Source: Henningerozyma blattae CBS 6284
Lineage: Eukaryota > Ascomycota > Saccharomycetes > Saccharomycetales > Saccharomycetaceae
DNA: 64,000 bases
NCBI RefSeq assembly: GCF_000315915.1
Contig: NC_020185.1
Location: 2,542,001-2,606,000, forward strand
Direction: 5' to 3'
Made by a program: the position numbers and the translations under genes. The notes under the pieces are model-generated. The model saw nothing but the letters and a program-made list of their open reading frames with translations. It was not told the DNA's origin and ran no database searches. Position 1 is the first letter of the stretch; each line of letters starts with the position of its first letter. Shown in pieces: positions 20,614 through 30,728 of the stretch.

Positions 20614-22092
20614 ATGTCCGATTATATTAAAAGACATACATTTAAAGTATTCAATCAAGATTTCACAGTGGATGAACGGTTCGAATTAATAAAAGAAATA
20701 GGTCATGGTGCATACGGTATAGTATGTTCAGCCAAATTCACAGAAGCTGTAGAGGAAACTAATGTAGCAATTAAAAAAGTCACCAATGTTTTTTCTAAAA
20801 CTTTGTTATGTAAGAGATCCTTACGTGAGTTGAAACTATTAAGACACTTTAGAGGTCATAAAAACATTACTTGTTTATACGATATGGATATTGTCTTTTT
20901 AAATGACAATACAAATGATACTAATTCATTCGATGGGTTATATTTATATGAAGAGTTGATGGAATGTGATATGCATCAAATTATAAAATCCAATCAACCT
21001 TTAACTGATGCACATTATCAGAGTTTTATCTACCAAATTTTATGTGGTTTAAAATATATCCATTCTGCAGATGTGTTGCATAGAGATTTGAAACCAGGGA
21101 ATCTATTGGTTAATGCTGATTGTCAGTTGAAAATTTGTGATTTCGGTCTTGCAAGAGGTTATTCAGAAAATCCAGTGGAGAATAATCAATTTTTGACTGA
21201 ATATGTCGCTACAAGATGGTATAGAGCCCCAGAAATCATGTTAAGTTACCAAGGTTATACTAAAGCCATCGATGTTTGGTCTACTGGTTGTATTTTGGCT
21301 GAATTCTTAGGTGGGAAGCCAATTTTTAAAGGGAAGGATTATGTCAATCAATTGAATCAAATCTTACAAGTTTTAGGGACTCCGCCCGATGAAACTTTAA
21401 AGAGAATTGGATCTAAAAACGTTCAAGATTATATTCATCAATTAGGTTTCATACCAAAAGTTCCATTTGTCAATTTATATCCAAATGCAAATCCACAAGC
21501 TTTGGACTTGTTAGAAAAAATGTTAGCGTTCGATCCACAAAAGAGAATTACTGTTGATGAAGCTTTGGAACATCCCTATTTATCTATATGGCATGACCCT
21601 GCTGATGAACCTATTTGTTCTGAAAAATTCGAATTCAGCTCTTTTGAAAGTGTTAATGAAATGGAGGAATTGAAACGAATGGTTATTGAAGAAGTTCATG
21701 ATTTTAGACAATTTGTTAGACAACCAATAATAGACGAACAAAGAGCTCTACAAGAACAACAGCAACAGCAGCAACAGCAACAACAGCAACAACAGATGGA
21801 TGAACGTGATTTCTCTCAACAAGTTATGATGAATCAATCTCAAGCTAATATTCCGGAAGAATTGCAAGATTCATTCGTGGGAATCCATTCACAGGGACTA
21901 CCAAATCATCAAGACTCTGACTTCCCTCCAAAACCACAAGAAAATTTTTTGGCTTCTCCAAATGATCTAAGAAATTCATCAGGTAGTCTAATACCTGGCG
22001 CACAATCCACTAATAATAATAATACTGCTTACGACGACTTCTTCGACTTGGAAAAAGAATTAGAATTCGGTCTAGATAGAAAATATATATAA
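20614..22092 (+). CDS. SLT2: Cell-wall-integrity MAP kinase Slt2/Mpk1
   Basis: A 492-residue MAP kinase, the last kinase of the Pkc1-Bck1-Mkk1/2 cascade. It acts on Rlm1 and SBF in the nucleus and at growth sites. The kinase domain covers about 23-318: GHGAYG loop, ATP lysine K54, HRD (156-158), DFG (176-178) and the dual-phosphorylation lip T195-E196-Y197. A glutamine run (about 381-395) follows, as in S. cerevisiae Slt2 (484 residues), and the C-terminus [13 protein letters not shown] matches closely. The WGD paralogue Kdx1/Mlp1 lacks the TEY lip and is a pseudokinase, so the intact TEY and HRD identify SLT2. DAP2 downstream supports this (YHR030C-YHR028C). The first ATG matches the S. cerevisiae start. 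Confidence 0.98.
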   Translation: MSDYIKRHTFKVFNQDFTVDERFELIKEIGHGAYGIVCSAKFTEAVEETNVAIKKVTNVFSKTLLCKRSLRELKLLRHFRGHKNITCLYDMDIVFLNDNTNDTNSFDGLYLYEELMECDMHQIIKSNQPLTDAHYQSFIYQILCGLKYIHSADVLHRDLKPGNLLVNADCQLKICDFGLARGYSENPVENNQFLTEYVATRWYRAPEIMLSYQGYTKAIDVWSTGCILAEFLGGKPIFKGKDYVNQLNQILQVLGTPPDETLKRIGSKNVQDYIHQLGFIPKVPFVNLYPNANPQALDLLEKMLAFDPQKRITVDEALEHPYLSIWHDPADEPICSEKFEFSSFESVNEMEELKRMVIEEVHDFRQFVRQPIIDEQRALQEQQQQQQQQQQQQQMDERDFSQQVMMNQSQANIPEELQDSFVGIHSQGLPNHQDSDFPPKPQENFLASPNDLRNSSGSLIPGAQSTNNNNTAYDDFFDLEKELEFGLDRKYI

Positions 22093-22650
22093 TCTCATGG
22101 ATGGTAGGCATTTGAATATGCCTTCCTCATTCTAATTAATCATTAGTCCTCTCCCTTCGTATGTCATACATATTAACGAACTAATTTTTTTTTTTAACTA
22201 GAAAACTTTATCTTAAATAATCCGGCCTATCAAAACTTTACTTAACCGTTTCCGAATTTTTTTTTTTGGATACACAAGGAGTGATTACTGTCTTCTTGCT
22301 TCATAAATCATTTCTAATCTATAACTTTTAACAAATATCAATTCATGATGAATAAATTCATTCTTATCATTTAGATACTAACATATTACGTTCTTTCCAA
22401 ATATTTAATTTACCCAGTTGAGTATTAATACAGAATTGGGACGGAATTGCCACAAACTAATTTCGTAGTGAATTCTGAAATTTGGGAAACTTAACTTGGT
22501 ACCTTTGTTCTAGATTTGAAAATCTTAACAAAAGCATTAAGACTTTTAACAACTTATCTTCGAAGCCTCCCTTTATAAAACGGTTTTATTCGTTGTATTT
22601 TTTTTTTGTTCAATCCCTCAATTAACTAATATCCCTGTTCCAATTCAATA
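22093..22650. promoter_or_regulatory. SLT2 3' flank and DAP2 promoter with TATA box
   Basis: TATAAAA at 22574-22580 lies 77 bp before the DAP2 start and is a good TATA box. A TACTAAC string at 22377-22383 has no usable splice context and is probably chance. Confidence 0.55.
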
Positions 22651-25206
22651 ATGATGGAAGTCAATAGGGAAGATTACGAAGCCCTCAAAGATGATCTGTT
22701 CGATGGAAGACTTCACTCTTCTACCAGTAAAAAGCAATTCTTCAAAGATGGACTGTTGATTCCTTCAATGATATTAGTTCTTTTGTTATGGGGTACCATC
22801 GTCCTATTAAAAGTTGTACCTATCTTAACTGCACAAGAAATTCGTGACCATGGTCGTCTTGGTAGTCATAGAAACTTTTATAATCAGAATGGTGGAAAGG
22901 CACTAAATTCAAGACATACAAAGGATGGTTCATTGAAGATTTCTTTTGAAAATGTTAGGAATAATACTTTCAAACCAAAACTACAAAGTTTGCAATGGCT
23001 TCGTGTATTAGATTTCGAAACAAATGACCGTGGGTTATTTATGACAGTTTCCAACGATACATATATGGTTAAATCTGTTCATGATAAAGAATATTGCCAG
23101 ATACTTTATCAGGGGAAAGATATTACTATTCATGGGACAGCTTATAAGATCGATTCGTTGGTGGCATCTCCTGATTTGAAACGATTGCTAATTAGAACAA
23201 ACTCTGTAGCAAATTGGAGACATTCCTATTTTGGTACTTATTATATTTATGAAATTGAAGATTCAGAATTTTACAAAATTAGTGATAACATTGCTGTAGC
23301 TCAATGGTCACCAAATTCCATTGATATTTCCTTTGTTCAAGATAATGACTTGTATATATATTCCACAGAAACTCATTCTATTTCCAAAAAAATTACTAAA
23401 GATGGTAGTGAAAATATATTTAATGGTAAACCTGATTGGGTTTATGAAGAAGAAGTCTTAGAATCAGATACTGCTCTATGGTGGTCTCCAAATGGTAAAT
23501 TTATTGCCTTTTTCAAGACTCTTGAAGATAAAGTTAAAGAAATTGTTATTCCATATTATGTTCAAAATGAAATTAATCATACAAATGGCAATGATTTATA
23601 TCCAGAAATGCGTTCTATCAAATATCCAAAAGCTGGTACTTCGAACCCAGAAGTTGACGTTTGGGTTTATAGTTTAGAAGAAGATAGAAGCTATCCAGTT
23701 AACATTAATAAGGAGCATAGGTCAAACCCATTATTAATTACAGAATTATTTTGGGTTAATGAGAATACATTTGTTACAAAAGTTTCTGACAGATCTTCTG
23801 ATGTTTTAACTGTTTTAACTGTTGACGCAATTACTCAAGACGTCAATACTGCAAGAAATGATCCAGCTGAAGAAAGTTGGTGGGAAATTACACATGATAC
23901 AAAAGTTGTTCCAAAGAATCCTTCAAAGGGTAGAGATACAGATGGTTATATCGATATTATTCCCGTTGATGGCTATAACCACCTTGTTTATTATAAGTCT
24001 TATCAAGATAGTGAACCTATTATATTAACAACAGGTAATTGGGAAGTCACTTCAGATGCCATTTCATTTGATCAAGAAAATGATAGACTTTATTTCATTG
24101 CTACTAAAAAATCATCTGTTGAAAGACATTTGTATTATATCCATTTGAGTAAACCTGGTAAAGTTCATGCGGTTACAGATACAGATATGGATGGAGTTTT
24201 CTCTGTATCATTTTCACCAGGTAACAGATTTGTCTTATTGACTTATAGAGGCCCAGATATTCCATATCAAAAAATTATTGATTTAAGATCAAAACAAAAG
24301 GATCATCATACTAGAGGTAACATAATTGGTGAAACCTTATATTATTTGGAAAAAAATGATGAATTAAGACATAATCTGTTGAGATATTCAGTTCCTGAAA
24401 AATCGTTTGATGAATTATATTTAGGTATGGATGATAATGGGCAAGATATTATTGTTAATTCTTTTGAAATTTTACCAAATGATTTTAACCCAGAATTACG
24501 TAATCATTACCCAGTTTTCTTTTTCGCTTATGGTGGTCCAAATTCTCAACAAGTAATTAAGACATTTTCAGTAGGATTCAATGAAGTCATCGCATCTCAA
24601 TTAAATGCAATTGTCGTGTGTGTTGATGGTAGAGGTACCGGTTTCAAGGGGAAGAAATTCAGATCTATAGTACGTGATAATCTTGGGGATTATGAAGCTC
24701 GTGACCAGATATCTGCCGCTTCAATTTACGGTGGCAAGTCTTACGTTAATGCAGAAAAGATTTCATTATTTGGCTGGTCATATGGTGGTTATTTAACTTT
24801 GAAGACGCTTGAAAAAGACGCGGGAGAACATTTCAAATACGGTATATCAGTAGCCCCAGTGACTGATTGGAGCTTATATGATTCTATTTATACTGAACGT
24901 TATATGCATACACCACAAGAAAATATCGATGGTTATGATAACTCAAATGTTGCAAATGTAAAGAATATTGGTAAATGTAAAAGATTGCTAATTATGCATG
25001 GCAGTGGTGATGATAATGTTCATGTTCAGAATACAATGATTGTTTTAGATAAATTTAATTCTAATAACGTTGCTAATTATGATATGATGATTTTCCCTGA
25101 TTCTAGTCATGCTATCAAATATCATAATGCTAACAGAATTGTTTATGATAAGATGTTAGATTGGACTAGACAGGCATTTAATGGTGATTTCGAAACTTAC
25201 AACTAG
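22651..25206 (+). CDS. DAP2: Dipeptidyl aminopeptidase B (vacuolar type II membrane serine protease)
   Basis: An 851-residue S9B prolyl dipeptidyl peptidase. A short cytosolic N-terminus precedes a single signal-anchor helix (about 34-57). A beta-propeller then occupies about 100-600, and the C-terminal alpha/beta-hydrolase domain carries the nucleophile S710 in GWSYGG, D787 in GSGDDNVH and H820 in SSHAI. Size matches S. cerevisiae Dap2 (818 residues, YHR028C), which trims X-Pro or X-Ala dipeptides in the vacuole. The Golgi paralogue Ste13 is longer and carries a Phe-based retention signal; synteny with SLT2 and VMA16 favours DAP2. Several N-glycosylation sequons occur. The next S. cerevisiae gene, RPN1, is missing downstream. 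Confidence 0.95.
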   Translation: MMEVNREDYEALKDDLFDGRLHSSTSKKQFFKDGLLIPSMILVLLLWGTIVLLKVVPILTAQEIRDHGRLGSHRNFYNQNGGKALNSRHTKDGSLKISFENVRNNTFKPKLQSLQWLRVLDFETNDRGLFMTVSNDTYMVKSVHDKEYCQILYQGKDITIHGTAYKIDSLVASPDLKRLLIRTNSVANWRHSYFGTYYIYEIEDSEFYKISDNIAVAQWSPNSIDISFVQDNDLYIYSTETHSISKKITKDGSENIFNGKPDWVYEEEVLESDTALWWSPNGKFIAFFKTLEDKVKEIVIPYYVQNEINHTNGNDLYPEMRSIKYPKAGTSNPEVDVWVYSLEEDRSYPVNINKEHRSNPLLITELFWVNENTFVTKVSDRSSDVLTVLTVDAITQDVNTARNDPAEESWWEITHDTKVVPKNPSKGRDTDGYIDIIPVDGYNHLVYYKSYQDSEPIILTTGNWEVTSDAISFDQENDRLYFIATKKSSVERHLYYIHLSKPGKVHAVTDTDMDGVFSVSFSPGNRFVLLTYRGPDIPYQKIIDLRSKQKDHHTRGNIIGETLYYLEKNDELRHNLLRYSVPEKSFDELYLGMDDNGQDIIVNSFEILPNDFNPELRNHYPVFFFAYGGPNSQQVIKTFSVGFNEVIASQLNAIVVCVDGRGTGFKGKKFRSIVRDNLGDYEARDQISAASIYGGKSYVNAEKISLFGWSYGGYLTLKTLEKDAGEHFKYGISVAPVTDWSLYDSIYTERYMHTPQENIDGYDNSNVANVKNIGKCKRLLIMHGSGDDNVHVQNTMIVLDKFNSNNVANYDMMIFPDSSHAIKYHNANRIVYDKMLDWTRQAFNGDFETYN

Positions 25207-25666
25207 ATTTCTAATATTATTTTATTGTCATTTGCTACTTGTTATATATATCCTTACTGAATATTATTTTCATTTACTTAAGAAGCACAATGAGAATACA
25301 CATATACATATCAATATTAATAATTATACAACATTCTAATTCATAATTATTATTCATATATATATATATATATATTTGTCTTTTTTAATAAATTATTATA
25401 TTAATTTGCTTTAATTGTTTAATTAATAGTATAATATATATAAAGTAAAAAGAAATATTATATATGTATATATCTTATTATTTAATTAATGAAAATAAAT
25501 ATATAAAGATATCAGAAAATGTAAGATTAAAATATTCTATATACAACAATCTTGTCAGATTGATTGTTATGAAGGTATGAAAAATTGTAAGTAGAGTATA
25601 AAGGTCAAAAGGTGAAGAAAAAAAATTCTAAAAAAGATAAGTGAGTAAATAAAAAATATAAAAAAC
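25207..25666. other. Convergent intergenic DAP2/VMA16
   Basis: Very AT-rich 3' flanks with a TA microsatellite near 25358-25376 and further TATATA runs. RPN1 would lie here by S. cerevisiae order; no trace is visible. Confidence 0.5.
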
Positions 25667-26326
25667 TCAATGGAAATCAGAAGCTTTCCCGGCCATTAAT
25701 AAACCAACAATTAAACCTAATAAACCTAAGATAGAACCGAAAATTTCAATAACTAAGATTTTAACAAATAATGCAGAATCGGCAGCATCAGAGATGGCAG
25801 CAGTAGCACCAGTGACACCGACAGCAACACCACAAATCAAATTTGAAGCACCGACAGTGATACCTGCCCAAAACAAAGCAAACCCGGTATAATAGTTTGA
25901 TTTAGTGTATAAAGAATCGGCAGATGAAACGACTGTTAATTTGGAAGAAAAGACAATGGAAATAATCAACCCATAAATGGCCACAACTTCACAGAAAATA
26001 ATGGAAATTAAATTCTTGGTAGTAATTCTTGGAGCTCTAACACCAGCACCAATGATTGAGGACCCAGTAATGAAGATCCCCCAAGCAGAACCAATGATAC
26101 TTAACCCTATACATAAGGCTATACCTAGATTAGCCCAAAGGTATGGAGATGTCTTTAAAAGAAATTTCCCGAAATTGATATCGGAACCATGACCAGTAAA
26201 CAGTTTGCGTAGAACATAAGTTAGAATGATTAGCCATATGATCAATTGAATAAAATAGCTCCAAGAGAATTTATATAGAGGTCTTTCTTGTGAATTTGTT
26301 TTTCCTGAGACAGCAACTGAAGACAT
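25667..26326 (-). CDS. VMA16: V-ATPase V0 subunit c'' (proteolipid)
   Basis: A 219-residue proteolipid of the vacuolar H+-ATPase rotor ring. Five hydrophobic segments are seen (about 22-42, 58-84, 104-127, 145-168, 188-212). The N-terminal one is the extra helix that sets c'' apart from c and c'. E113 in the third segment ([11 protein letters not shown]) corresponds to the essential proton-carrying glutamate of S. cerevisiae Vma16 (E108). Length and flanking genes (DAP2 and THR1; YHR026W) agree. Location is the vacuolar and endosomal membrane. The start is the only upstream ATG in frame that gives the standard N-terminus. Confidence 0.96.
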   Translation of the reverse strand: MSSVAVSGKTNSQERPLYKFSWSYFIQLIIWLIILTYVLRKLFTGHGSDINFGKFLLKTSPYLWANLGIALCIGLSIIGSAWGIFITGSSIIGAGVRAPRITTKNLISIIFCEVVAIYGLIISIVFSSKLTVVSSADSLYTKSNYYTGFALFWAGITVGASNLICGVAVGVTGATAAISDAADSALFVKILVIEIFGSILGLLGLIVGLLMAGKASDFH

Positions 26327-27035
26327 CCTTTTATATTTAATATTATGTGGTCTTAATTATTATCCTCTTCAGTAGGCTTGAGAGGAGAGGTAGTTACAAT
26401 TTATGCACAAATATTTGTATTGATTGTTACTGAGCAAACAATCACAATTCAAAAAAATTTGTTCCTAATGACTAAGATTCTTTAAAGGTTTTCTTTAAAT
26501 TGCTCCATTGTTATGGATATATACTTAATTCTAATACATTTCCAAATTTCAAATTTCAAATTTCAAGATGAATAAAATATCAACGCGAGGCGGATAATTT
26601 TCATTTCCGGAATATTTAGTGGTTTCCCAATAAATGAGTTTACATCCGTGAACCACATAATAAACAAGGAGGGTAACCGTTAAATGACACAAATTAGCCT
26701 TAATAGCTTTAAAGTTGTGTTTTTTATCTTAAATGAATTGAGAATAATATAGCTTGCTTTATTGTATTGGCTTATGTATTATTAAACTGAAATTGGCATT
26801 GAATTATATTATTATATTATACAGGAAAGTTTTGTAAAGTTATAAAAATGGACTATTATATAGTAATATTACCGCCGGGCAATGAGGCATGACTGCCAAT
26901 TTGGGAAATATAGTATTGCAAAAGAAATAAAATACTTCTCGAGTATTTTGAAAATCTTTATCGTTGAGTAAGTAATTATCTATACAGTTATATATATATA
27001 TTTGCGTGTGATAATGGGGGGGGGGGGGGAGGTCA
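26327..27035. other. VMA16 promoter and THR1 3' flank
   Basis: The 709-bp region contains the VMA16 promoter at the low-coordinate end and the THR1 3' flank at the high end. A G14 run (27016-27029) lies 7 bp beyond the THR1 stop codon. No gene is visible. Confidence 0.55.
27016..27029. repeat. G14 homopolymer in the THR1 3' flank
   Basis: Fourteen consecutive G on the plus strand (C14 in the THR1 transcript) start 7 bp past the stop codon. Such a run is rare in this AT-rich genome and may be length-polymorphic. Confidence 0.9.
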
Positions 27036-28154
27036 TTAAGCAATGTTTTCTACAGTGGCACCATCGTAAGCTGGGGATAACAATTTCCAGGAACAACTGA
27101 TGTTATGTTTCTTGAAGACGGCAATTAACTCATTTGCAATATCTTCGAAATTATCAGTAGCTAAAGCTAAGATAGTTGGGCCAGCACCTGATAAGCAAAT
27201 ACCTAATAGACCTGGGTTGGTCTTTGGGGTAACACTGGTTAGGATGTCGGTTAAACCAGGTACAAGAGTTCTTCTGTATGGTTGATGGACTCTATCTTGC
27301 ATAGCTGGGTAAATCAAATCTGGATTTGGTGGGTCCAAACCAATAGCACTTGTTAAGACAGCCAATCTTTGTAAGTTGAAGACCAAGTCACCAGTGGTAT
27401 AAGCCTTTGGTAAGACTGATCTTGAGTCAGCAGTAGACAATTCGAAGTTTGGAATGATGGAGATACATTTGATCTTTGGGTTCCAGTTATATTTTACATG
27501 TCTACCAATATCAGTAGGTGGCAGAGGTGGGTTCACACCAGTGTTTTCGCCACCAGAAGGTTCTGGTAAGACTTCAGCCAATGGGATTTCTCTTCTTTCT
27601 AATTCTTGTGGAGTTAAGTCTCTTAAGAAAGAACCACAGAAACCACCTATCATGGCAGCAGTGATATTGTCTGGATGACGTTCGATCATCAAACAGAAAT
27701 CTAGCATTCTTTGCTTAGAAAGGTTCAAGTTACCCAATTCATTACCCAACATAACACCGGCAACTACAGCAGCCCCTGAAGAACCTAAACCACGACCTAA
27801 TGGGATTGGGTTATCAATGGTAATCAAGGTACCAATTGGGAAAGTACGGATATTATGACAACGTAGGACATATAGGGCAGTTCTTGTAATCAAATTAGAG
27901 TCAGTAGATAAAGGGACTTGGCCATAACCTTCACTACTTGGAGTATATTCTAATCTACAATTGTTTGGGTCAGCATTGATAGCCTTGGCTCTTTCCACGG
28001 CATCAGTATCATTGGTATCGTTTGGGTGAGCATAGGCACTATCAATGTCGACATTTAATTTTAAGTACAATGACAATGAAACACCCATAACATCATAACC
28101 TGGGCCAATGTTGGCTGATGAAGCAGGGACTTTGATTTCAAATTTACGTGGCAT
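27036..28154 (-). CDS. THR1: Homoserine kinase
   Basis: A 372-residue GHMP-superfamily kinase that phosphorylates homoserine in threonine biosynthesis. The N-terminal PASSANIGPGYD (10-21) and the ATP-binding PLGRGLGSSGAA (118-129) are characteristic, as is the C-terminal glycine-rich LSGAGPTILA segment. Length is close to S. cerevisiae Thr1 (357 residues, YHR025W), with small loop insertions around 42-50 and 200-215. Codon use is strongly biased to preferred yeast codons, suggesting high expression. It lies divergent from MAS2 as in S. cerevisiae. A cytosolic location is expected. A possible weak Gcn4-like site occurs about 150 bp upstream (TTAGTCA at 28301-28307), but no perfect TGACTC is near. 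Confidence 0.97.
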   Translation of the reverse strand: MPRKFEIKVPASSANIGPGYDVMGVSLSLYLKLNVDIDSAYAHPNDTNDTDAVERAKAINADPNNCRLEYTPSSEGYGQVPLSTDSNLITRTALYVLRCHNIRTFPIGTLITIDNPIPLGRGLGSSGAAVVAGVMLGNELGNLNLSKQRMLDFCLMIERHPDNITAAMIGGFCGSFLRDLTPQELERREIPLAEVLPEPSGGENTGVNPPLPPTDIGRHVKYNWNPKIKCISIIPNFELSTADSRSVLPKAYTTGDLVFNLQRLAVLTSAIGLDPPNPDLIYPAMQDRVHQPYRRTLVPGLTDILTSVTPKTNPGLLGICLSGAGPTILALATDNFEDIANELIAVFKKHNISCSWKLLSPAYDGATVENIA

Positions 28155-28979
28155 ATGTAATAGTCGAGATAATGTTTTTAAATTTGATCTTACTCAAGAA
28201 TATTCCATTAACAGGATACCAAGTATGCACAATGTGTAGAAATAGTAGCCAAAACTGGCTATATTTAAGTAAATAAAGTCGATGAATATAATTTTTCACA
28301 TTAGTCACTCTGTGATGAATAAAATTCCGAAATCTTTTTTTCTTTTTTTAAAAAAAAGTTTTGGTCGGAACTGGTTTTCCGTCCTACTATAAAAAGTAAA
28401 AACAGATAACTGTAAAGAATGTTGATGTTTTTATTATTAAATGGCATCACTAATATTACTATTTATTTAAATAAAAAAAAGCATATTTAAGTTAGAAAAT
28501 CATAAAAGATAAGCATAGAAAAATGTATAGGAAAGGATTAATTGAAGAAGAGTTGCTAGTGTTTTAAAGCTTTTTACACCAAAGTTTGTAGTAATAATAC
28601 CACAATATTAAAAGATTAAAAATAAATCATTAACTTTTAGTTTAAACTTGGACTTGAAATATTAAATGTTCTAGATTTCTCTCATCCAATTGTCATTTAT
28701 AAAAGGAGTTCCTTCTGAATTGAATAAGAATGCTTCTTGTAAGAAATAAGGCTGGCCCAGAAATAGTCGCAGCGTACTTTACCGAGGTCCACGACATTTT
28801 AAATTTCGGGTGAAAATGAAGGAAATTAGAGTATATGTGTAATATCGATATATATGTATTTACATAAATATATATATATATATATAATTTCATGAGGGCA
28901 GTAAAAGGATAAATAAAATTCGTCAAGAATAACCTGAATTACTTTTTAAAATTAGTCAATTCTACTATTTAAAAGAATA
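28155..28979. promoter_or_regulatory. Divergent promoter THR1/MAS2
   Basis: The 825-bp region has TTAGTCA at 28301-28307, one mismatch from the Gcn4/AP-1 core, 147 bp before THR1. A TA microsatellite near 28866-28884 precedes MAS2. No gene is seen. Confidence 0.45.
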
Positions 28980-30440
28980 ATGCTAAGAATCTCAAGTAGA
29001 TTATACTCCACAGCTCTCCGAGACACATTCAAAAAGACAACTTTACCAAATGGTGTCACCGTGGCTACTTCTAATACAAAAGGGCATTTTAGTGCAGTAG
29101 GTCTATATATGCATGCTGGATCCAGATTTGAAACTCCAGAGACTATTGGGTGCACACATTTGCTAGATCGTCTGGCTTTTAAATCAACGCAGAATTATTC
29201 AGGGAAAGATATTTCCCAAAAATTGGAATTATTGGGTGGGAATTATCAATGTATCTCATCTCGTGAGACAATGATCTATCAAGCATCTGTATTTAATCAA
29301 GATGTAGACAAAATGTTGAAACTGATGAGTCAGACTGTTAAATCACCTTTGATCACTGTAGAGGAAGTCGAAGAACAAAAACAAATCGCTCAATACGAAG
29401 TGGGTGAAATTTGGCAAAAGCCGGAACTAGCTCTTCCTGAATTATTACATACAACTGCATTTGCTGGTAAAACTTTAGGTGCACCATTGCTATGTCCTTT
29501 AGAATCAATTCCAACTGTAACTCCAAATACTTTACAACTTTACCGTGATGCTTTATATACACCAAAAAACACTGTTGCGGCATTTGTTGGTGTTCCACAT
29601 GACAAGGCTGTTGAAATGGCATTAACCCAATTCGCTGATTGGAATTTAAATCCTAATTCAAAGGTCAATCTAATAAATACATCGACACCAGAAGTAGCAC
29701 AGTACATTGGTGGGGAAGCATGTCTACCACCAGCCCCATATTATGGTGCTACTCCAATAGAACTCTATCATTTTCAAATTGGATTTGAATCATATCCTGC
29801 TGCTCATGACTCAGTTTATGCAGGTGCAGTTTTGCAAACTTTATTAGGAGGTGGTAGTTCATTTTCTGCTGGTGGACCCGGTAAGGGGATGTTCTCTCGT
29901 TTATATACCGATATCTTGAATGTCCATTATGAAGTTGATACTTGTAATGCCTTTTCACATACATACAGTGATACAGGTTTATTTGGAATTCATGTCTCGT
30001 GCTTTAAGAATAATGCAAATGACGTTTTAAATGTTATAGCTAATGAAATTGCCACATTTTTGGAACCAAACTCTTTTAATGACAGTGAAGTTAAACGTGC
30101 CAAGAATCAATTAAAATCTTCTCTTCTAATGAACTTGGAATCAAGGCTTGTAGAATTAGAAGATATGGGTAGGCAATTAGCTGTTCAAAATACTAGAATT
30201 CCTGTCTCTGAAATGATTCAAAAAATTGAAAATGTAACAACAAAGGACGTACAAGATATCGCGAGAGAAATATTCACAGGTAAAGTTAAGAATGCTGGTA
30301 GCGGTACTGGTAAACCAACTATTGTTATGCAAGGTGAAAGAGAGGCATTTGGCGATGTAATGGGCACACTAAAGAAATACGGTTTAGGTAAGCATGATGG
30401 TAGATCTACAGTTAAAGCTACAAAGAAAAGATGGTTTTAA
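28980..30440 (+). CDS. MAS2: Mitochondrial processing peptidase, alpha subunit
   Basis: A 486-residue M16-family protein, the substrate-binding alpha subunit of the matrix peptidase that removes presequences. The N-terminus (MLRISSRLYST) is a short basic amphipathic presequence. As expected for the alpha subunit, the zinc motif HxxEH is absent: the equivalent segment reads HLLDR (60-64). The flexible glycine-rich loop that holds the presequence (GGGSSFSAGGPGKG, about 291-304) is intact. Length matches S. cerevisiae Mas2 (482 residues, YHR024C). It lies between THR1 and MYO1 as in S. cerevisiae. The beta subunit Mas1 carries the catalysis and is not in this window. Confidence 0.97.
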   Translation: MLRISSRLYSTALRDTFKKTTLPNGVTVATSNTKGHFSAVGLYMHAGSRFETPETIGCTHLLDRLAFKSTQNYSGKDISQKLELLGGNYQCISSRETMIYQASVFNQDVDKMLKLMSQTVKSPLITVEEVEEQKQIAQYEVGEIWQKPELALPELLHTTAFAGKTLGAPLLCPLESIPTVTPNTLQLYRDALYTPKNTVAAFVGVPHDKAVEMALTQFADWNLNPNSKVNLINTSTPEVAQYIGGEACLPPAPYYGATPIELYHFQIGFESYPAAHDSVYAGAVLQTLLGGGSSFSAGGPGKGMFSRLYTDILNVHYEVDTCNAFSHTYSDTGLFGIHVSCFKNNANDVLNVIANEIATFLEPNSFNDSEVKRAKNQLKSSLLMNLESRLVELEDMGRQLAVQNTRIPVSEMIQKIENVTTKDVQDIAREIFTGKVKNAGSGTGKPTIVMQGEREAFGDVMGTLKKYGLGKHDGRSTVKATKKRWF

Positions 30441-30728
30441 TAACATGTAATATTTTAGGGAGAAAATATCACTTATAAAATGAAACAACGTAAATACTAT
30501 ATAACCCGTTTCATAGGCATATAATATTAATTTTTTATAAATTTCTTATTTTTATTAATTTATTTCCACTGGAGAAAAGATACTTTAAGAATATGGATGC
30601 TGAAAAAAAGACACTGTTAACACTTCTCTTTGTTAAATCTATAAAAAGTCATTAAATAACATAATAAAATTAAATGTCTAATTAAAAAAAAAGGGGTGAA
30701 ATATAAATGAGAACCACTTAAGCTCATA

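Noticed and set aside
22377..22383. TACTAAC, the yeast intron branch-point sequence, before DAP2
   Set aside because: There is no GTATGT donor with an upstream coding exon, and the DAP2 N-terminus is complete from its own ATG.
28280..28345. TTCCGAAATCTTTTTTT with a nearby TCACAT, resembling centromere elements CDEIII and CDEI
   Set aside because: The spacing is about 25 bp instead of about 80 bp of AT-rich CDEII, and the left half of CDEIII (TGTTTTTG) is missing.
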